From assembly GCA_963748985.1 (NCBI GenBank), contig CAVVKQ010000020.1:124001-188000 (forward strand): a stretch of 64,000 nucleotides of DNA, in the 5' to 3' direction. This stretch comes from RPQJ01 sp963748985. GTDB lineage: Bacteria; Pseudomonadota; Gammaproteobacteria; Steroidobacterales; Steroidobacteraceae. The notes below the pieces were generated by a model. It searched no databases. It saw nothing but the letters and a program-made list of their open reading frames with translations, and was not told where the DNA came from. This document shows, in pieces, positions 61,571-64,000 of this stretch. A program made the translations under genes and the position numbers. The stretch's first letter is position 1. Each line of letters starts with the position of its first letter.

Positions 61571-62020
61571 ATGCTCGAAGAACAGGACATCCGCGCGTTC
61601 GTCTATGGCACGACCCGCTATTTCGAGGTCGCTGCGCAGCAGGCGGCCTCCGTTGGCTCACCGTATCTCGTCACCGAGGGCGCGCCCGACATCCACGACT
61701 ACAACGGCGTGATTGCGGTGTCTGGCCGTCGCAACGGCATCGTCTGCTTTTCGGCGCCCCGCGGCATGCTTACCGTGCTGCTGATGAAAATGAACGAAAG
61801 CAATGTCTCGCACGAGTACCTGTGCGACCTGGTCGGCGAGGTGGCAAACACCATCGCCGGGACCGTGCGACGCGACCTGGGCAAGGACTTCGCGATCTCG
61901 GTGCCCACCGTCGTGGCCGGCGCAGGCAACACCGTCGAACTGCCGATCGGCGACCGGCCCGTTGTGATACCGATCAACTGGCGCAGCCACGTGGCCAAAC
62001 TGGTCGTGTGCCTGAAGTAG
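61571..62020 (+). CDS. CheX-like CheY-P phosphatase
   Basis: The 149-aa protein has the CheC/CheX/FliY fold. The dephosphorylating ExxN pair is kept in LVGEVANTIAGTVRRDLG, followed by a conserved Pro in AISVPTVVAG. The start (EEQDIRAFVYGTTRYFEVAA) resembles CheX rather than CheC. CheX proteins hydrolyse phospho-CheY. Here the adjacent receiver gene supplies the obvious partner. It is the last gene of the operon and converges on the DUF6165 gene, 49 bp away. Confidence 0.85.
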   Translation: MLEEQDIRAFVYGTTRYFEVAAQQAASVGSPYLVTEGAPDIHDYNGVIAVSGRRNGIVCFSAPRGMLTVLLMKMNESNVSHEYLCDLVGEVANTIAGTVRRDLGKDFAISVPTVVAGAGNTVELPIGDRPVVIPINWRSHVAKLVVCLK

Positions 62021-62033
62021 CCCCGCCGCCTAC

Positions 62034-62078
62034 TCCCTTCCTGCCCTTCCTGCCCTTCCTGCCCTTCCTCTACTTCCT
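62034..62078. repeat. 9-bp tandem repeat (CCTGCCCTT) past the DUF6165 gene
   Basis: CCTGCCCTT recurs three times from 62040 with degenerate partial copies on both sides, the right one running into the 3' end of the DUF6165 coding region. Read on the minus strand the unit AGGAAGGGC continues in frame after the stop codon, so the stop may have arisen inside an expanding run. It lies between two convergent genes. Confidence 0.7.
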
Positions 62079-62465
62079 GTATTCCCTGTAGCTCTTCTCT
62101 TCCACCAGGGCCGATCCGAGCCGCGCGTTGATGCGGCGCTTGATCGCCGCGCGCTCATCGTTCGTTACGTACACCGCGCGCGCGAGTTCGATGAACTCGG
62201 CATCGAACAGGCTCTCCCGCTCCTTGTCGCGGATGCGGTCCTCGATGTCCCACAGCTGTCCGTTGACGTCACGCAGTCCGGTCCATTCTGCAGTGATGTC
62301 CACGGCCGAAAAAGCAGAGACGCGCCAGGTCTCGTTGAGCAGCGTCAGTTCCGTGCGCACGTTGTGCAACTTCGCCGCGTCGGTCATGCGCGCCGACTTG
62401 ATCTCCAGGATCGTGATCTTGTCGATGAGTTCGCCGGGCGAGATGGGTACGAGGAGATCGGCCAT
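62070..62465 (-). CDS. DUF6165-family protein
   Basis: The 131-aa protein begins ADLLVPISPGELIDKITILE and has a helical core: ARMTDAAKLHNVRTELTLLN, WDIEDRIRDKERESLFDAEF and RAVYVTNDERAAIKRRINAR. This is the DUF6165 pattern, known in LPS/carbohydrate neighbourhoods but without a defined reaction. It ends EEKSYREYRK. Its upstream region is the 32-bp G-rich repeat that separates it from glnE, and both genes are read leftwards. Confidence 0.8.
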   Translation of the reverse strand: MADLLVPISPGELIDKITILEIKSARMTDAAKLHNVRTELTLLNETWRVSAFSAVDITAEWTGLRDVNGQLWDIEDRIRDKERESLFDAEFIELARAVYVTNDERAAIKRRINARLGSALVEEKSYREYRK

Positions 62466-62469
62466 AGAG

Positions 62470-62498
62470 TTAGGGGATAGGGGTTGGGGGATAGGGGT
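62470..62498. repeat. Two 14-bp tandem copies with G-quadruplex pattern
   Basis: TTAGGGGATAGGGG and TTGGGGGATAGGGG stand in tandem, ending on the glnE stop codon. Together they contain four runs of 4-5 G spaced by 2-3 bases on the plus strand, which is the template strand for the leftward genes. They fill the gap between glnE and the DUF6165 start. Confidence 0.75.
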
Positions 62499-64000
62499 TA
62501 GTCGGAAGGCAATTGTAGGCTCGTTTCCATGGTTTGCCGCCAGATCGCCCGCACGGCATCCCGCGTGGCCTCGAACTCGGCGGCCGGTGCGATATTGTTG
62601 TCACCGCCCTCGAGCGACAGGTGGTGCATCCGTTGGCGGTACGCACGGTAGGCGGCAGTCAGCACATCGACGGTTTCCTGCGGCACCAGGCAGATCGAGG
62701 CCAGGCTTTCGAGCTGGCGGATGTTGTCGGAGAAGGTCACCAGCTCCGGGTACCGGGCCGACCAGAGCAGGGTCCAGTACTGCGCCAGGAACTCGACGTC
62801 GGTGATGCCGCCCTCGTCCTGCTTCAGATCGAACTCGCCAGCTTTCGATTTCGACAGCTCCGACCGCATCCGTTCGCGCATCGAGCGCACGTCCTCGCGC
62901 AGGGTCTGGCGGCGCACCGCCGTGCGCAGCAGCTCGACTCGCAGCGACTCGTAACGGTTGCGCAATTCCGCGCCACCCGCGACGGCGCGTGATCGCAACA
63001 GTGCCTGGTGCTCCCACGTCCATGCGTCAGTGCGCTGGTAGTCCGTGAAACCTTCGATGCTCTGCACCAGCAGACCACCCTTGCCGCTCGGGCGCAGGCG
63101 GGTATCGACTTCGTAAAGGCGCCCAGCCGCCGAATGCACCGTGAGCAGGTGCACCAGCCGCTGCACGAGCCGCAGGAAGAACACGCCGTTGTCGACGACC
63201 TGCGGGCCGGCGGTGCGCTGCACCTCGCCGCTTGAATCGTGCAGGAACACGAGGTCGAGGTCGGATCCATATCCGAGCTCGATGCCGCCGAACTTGCCGT
63301 ACGCGACGACAATCACCCCTGCCTGTCGCAACGTATCGTCCGTGGGTCCGCACAGCGGCACACCGTGCCGCGCAACGATCTGCTGCCAGGCGAGGTCGAG
63401 CGTTGCCTGCACCAGCAGTTCGGCCAGGTCCGTCAGGTGGTCACTCACCTTCATGAGCGGCAGGCGGCCCGTGAGGTCCGGCACGGCGATGCGGAACATC
63501 GCTGCGCGCTGGAATTGCCGCAAGGCTTCGACCTGTTCCTCGGTGTCGTCGACCACGCAGTTCGCCATCCGATTGCGCAGCTCGACGGCCAGCTCGGCGC
63601 GCGTCGGCGTCTCGTCGAACAACCGGTCATCGAGCAGTTCGTCGAGCAGCAGCGGAAACGCCGCGATCTGGTCGGACAGGAACTGGGAATGCGCGCACAA
63701 CTCGAACAGCCGCTCGCGCGCCACTGCGTTCTCGTTGAGCAACGCGAGGTACACCGTGCGGCCGCCGATGCGCTCGATCACGTGCAACACGCGCGACAGC
63801 GCGGCCTCGGCATTCTGCACGCGCGCTACGGCGCGCAGCAGGCGCGGCAACAGGACCTGCAACCGACGTCGGCCGGTCTCGTCGAGACGCCGGTAATAGC
63901 CGCCCTCGCGCAACTGGTCGAGCTGCCGCAGGAACGGCTCGACCAGGTCCGGCGCCCGCAGCACAACCAGTCGCTCGCGCCTGCGCGCATCGTCGAGTTC
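62498..64000 (-). CDS. glnE: Glutamine synthetase adenylyltransferase/deadenylylase (5' part beyond window)
   Basis: About 500 C-terminal residues are visible; the gene continues past the right edge. The C-terminal nucleotidyltransferase (adenylylating) half shows GSDLDLVFLHD with the metal-binding Asp pair, QRLVHLLTVHSAAGRLYEVD and RLRPSGKGGLLVQSIEGF. The helical tail KAGEFDLKQDEGGITDVEFL and the final helices end at a TAA at 62498-62500. In response to PII it attaches AMP to, or removes it from, glutamine synthetase. Full enzymes are ~950 aa, so the N-terminal half lies outside. Confidence 0.95.
   Translation of the reverse strand, partial: ELDDARRRERLVVLRAPDLVEPFLRQLDQLREGGYYRRLDETGRRRLQVLLPRLLRAVARVQNAEAALSRVLHVIERIGGRTVYLALLNENAVARERLFELCAHSQFLSDQIAAFPLLLDELLDDRLFDETPTRAELAVELRNRMANCVVDDTEEQVEALRQFQRAAMFRIAVPDLTGRLPLMKVSDHLTDLAELLVQATLDLAWQQIVARHGVPLCGPTDDTLRQAGVIVVAYGKFGGIELGYGSDLDLVFLHDSSGEVQRTAGPQVVDNGVFFLRLVQRLVHLLTVHSAAGRLYEVDTRLRPSGKGGLLVQSIEGFTDYQRTDAWTWEHQALLRSRAVAGGAELRNRYESLRVELLRTAVRRQTLREDVRSMRERMRSELSKSKAGEFDLKQDEGGITDVEFLAQYWTLLWSARYPELVTFSDNIRQLESLASICLVPQETVDVLTAAYRAYRQRMHHLSLEGGDNNIAPAAEFEATRDAVRAIWRQTMETSLQLPSD

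Noticed and set aside
62034..62100. Possible CRISPR-like short repeats
   Set aside because: The 9-bp units are directly tandem with no spacers and no cas genes are seen.
1..64000. tRNA, rRNA, riboswitch and replication-origin signals
   Set aside because: No cloverleaf with a TTCGA-type arm, no rRNA stretch, no known riboswitch core and no DnaA-box cluster were recognised by eye. A covariance-model search would be decisive.

Overview
The window is high-GC, mostly single-copy chromosomal DNA from a Gram-negative proteobacterium. The gene set is waaA and kdkA for Kdo transfer and phosphorylation, a heptosyltransferase-type GT9 enzyme, tolC next to pcm, glnE, slyX and an Lrp/arginase/ornithine cyclodeaminase module. 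This points to a gammaproteobacterium of the Xanthomonadales/Nevskiales/Steroidobacter type. That placement is inferred from gene content and order, not from a marker-gene tree.

Layout. 1-5.8 kb: a TIR-TolB-TPR protein cut by the window edge, a PNPOx-like protein, an exported amidohydrolase, a Rieske oxygenase with a second oxygenase remnant behind it, and a diguanylate cyclase preceded by two overlapping micro-ORFs. 5.9-16.2 kb: a giant cyclic beta-1,2-glucan synthase (2833 aa) with a small upstream ORF, then a frameshifted phospholipase D/cardiolipin-synthase-like lipoprotein. 16.3-19.6 kb: stress-type membrane proteins, two Crp/Fnr-like regulators and a barnase/barstar-type pair. 19.7-23.7 kb: arginase and ornithine cyclodeaminase with a divergent Lrp-type regulator, a glutathione transferase, slyX and a small membrane protein. 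23.6-25.3 kb: a deleted potF remnant beside an IS3-family element killed by two nonsense codons, and a 24-aa membrane peptide.

26.2-43.2 kb is the most distinctive block, nine co-oriented genes. In transcription order they encode a CHASE2 membrane sensor, a FecR-like exported protein, an exported protein of unknown function, a TpsB outer-membrane transporter, a 2028-aa TpsA exoprotein, a WD40-caspase protein, an OmpA-domain protein, a second caspase-like protein and a small exported protein. Overlapping stop/start codons in the downstream half and a clear sigma70-type promoter before tpsB suggest one functional unit. It would couple envelope sensing, two-partner secretion and caspase-fold peptidases.

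43.4-47.7 kb is accessory and decaying: an HU-like protein, an SDR tail, an HNH protein, a second miniature membrane peptide, the tail of a metal-dependent hydrolase, a fragment of a TolB-like domain and a frameshifted TolB-TPR protein. 47.8-51 kb: a MOSC protein and a PAS-GGDEF-EAL protein. 51.2-56.9 kb: pcm, tolC, waaA, kdkA, a GT9 glycosyltransferase and a zinc-finger protein, a core envelope cluster. 57.1-62.0 kb: a compact signalling operon of a receiver-like/TonB protein, a membrane CheA-like kinase, a CheY-like regulator and a CheX-like phosphatase. 62.0-64 kb: a DUF6165 protein and glnE (cut by the window edge), separated by a G-rich tandem repeat.

Several genes carry apparent single-base shifts (about 15.3, 47.13 and 47.83 kb). 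These may be real decay or assembly errors and cannot be told apart here. No tRNA, rRNA or CRISPR array was seen.
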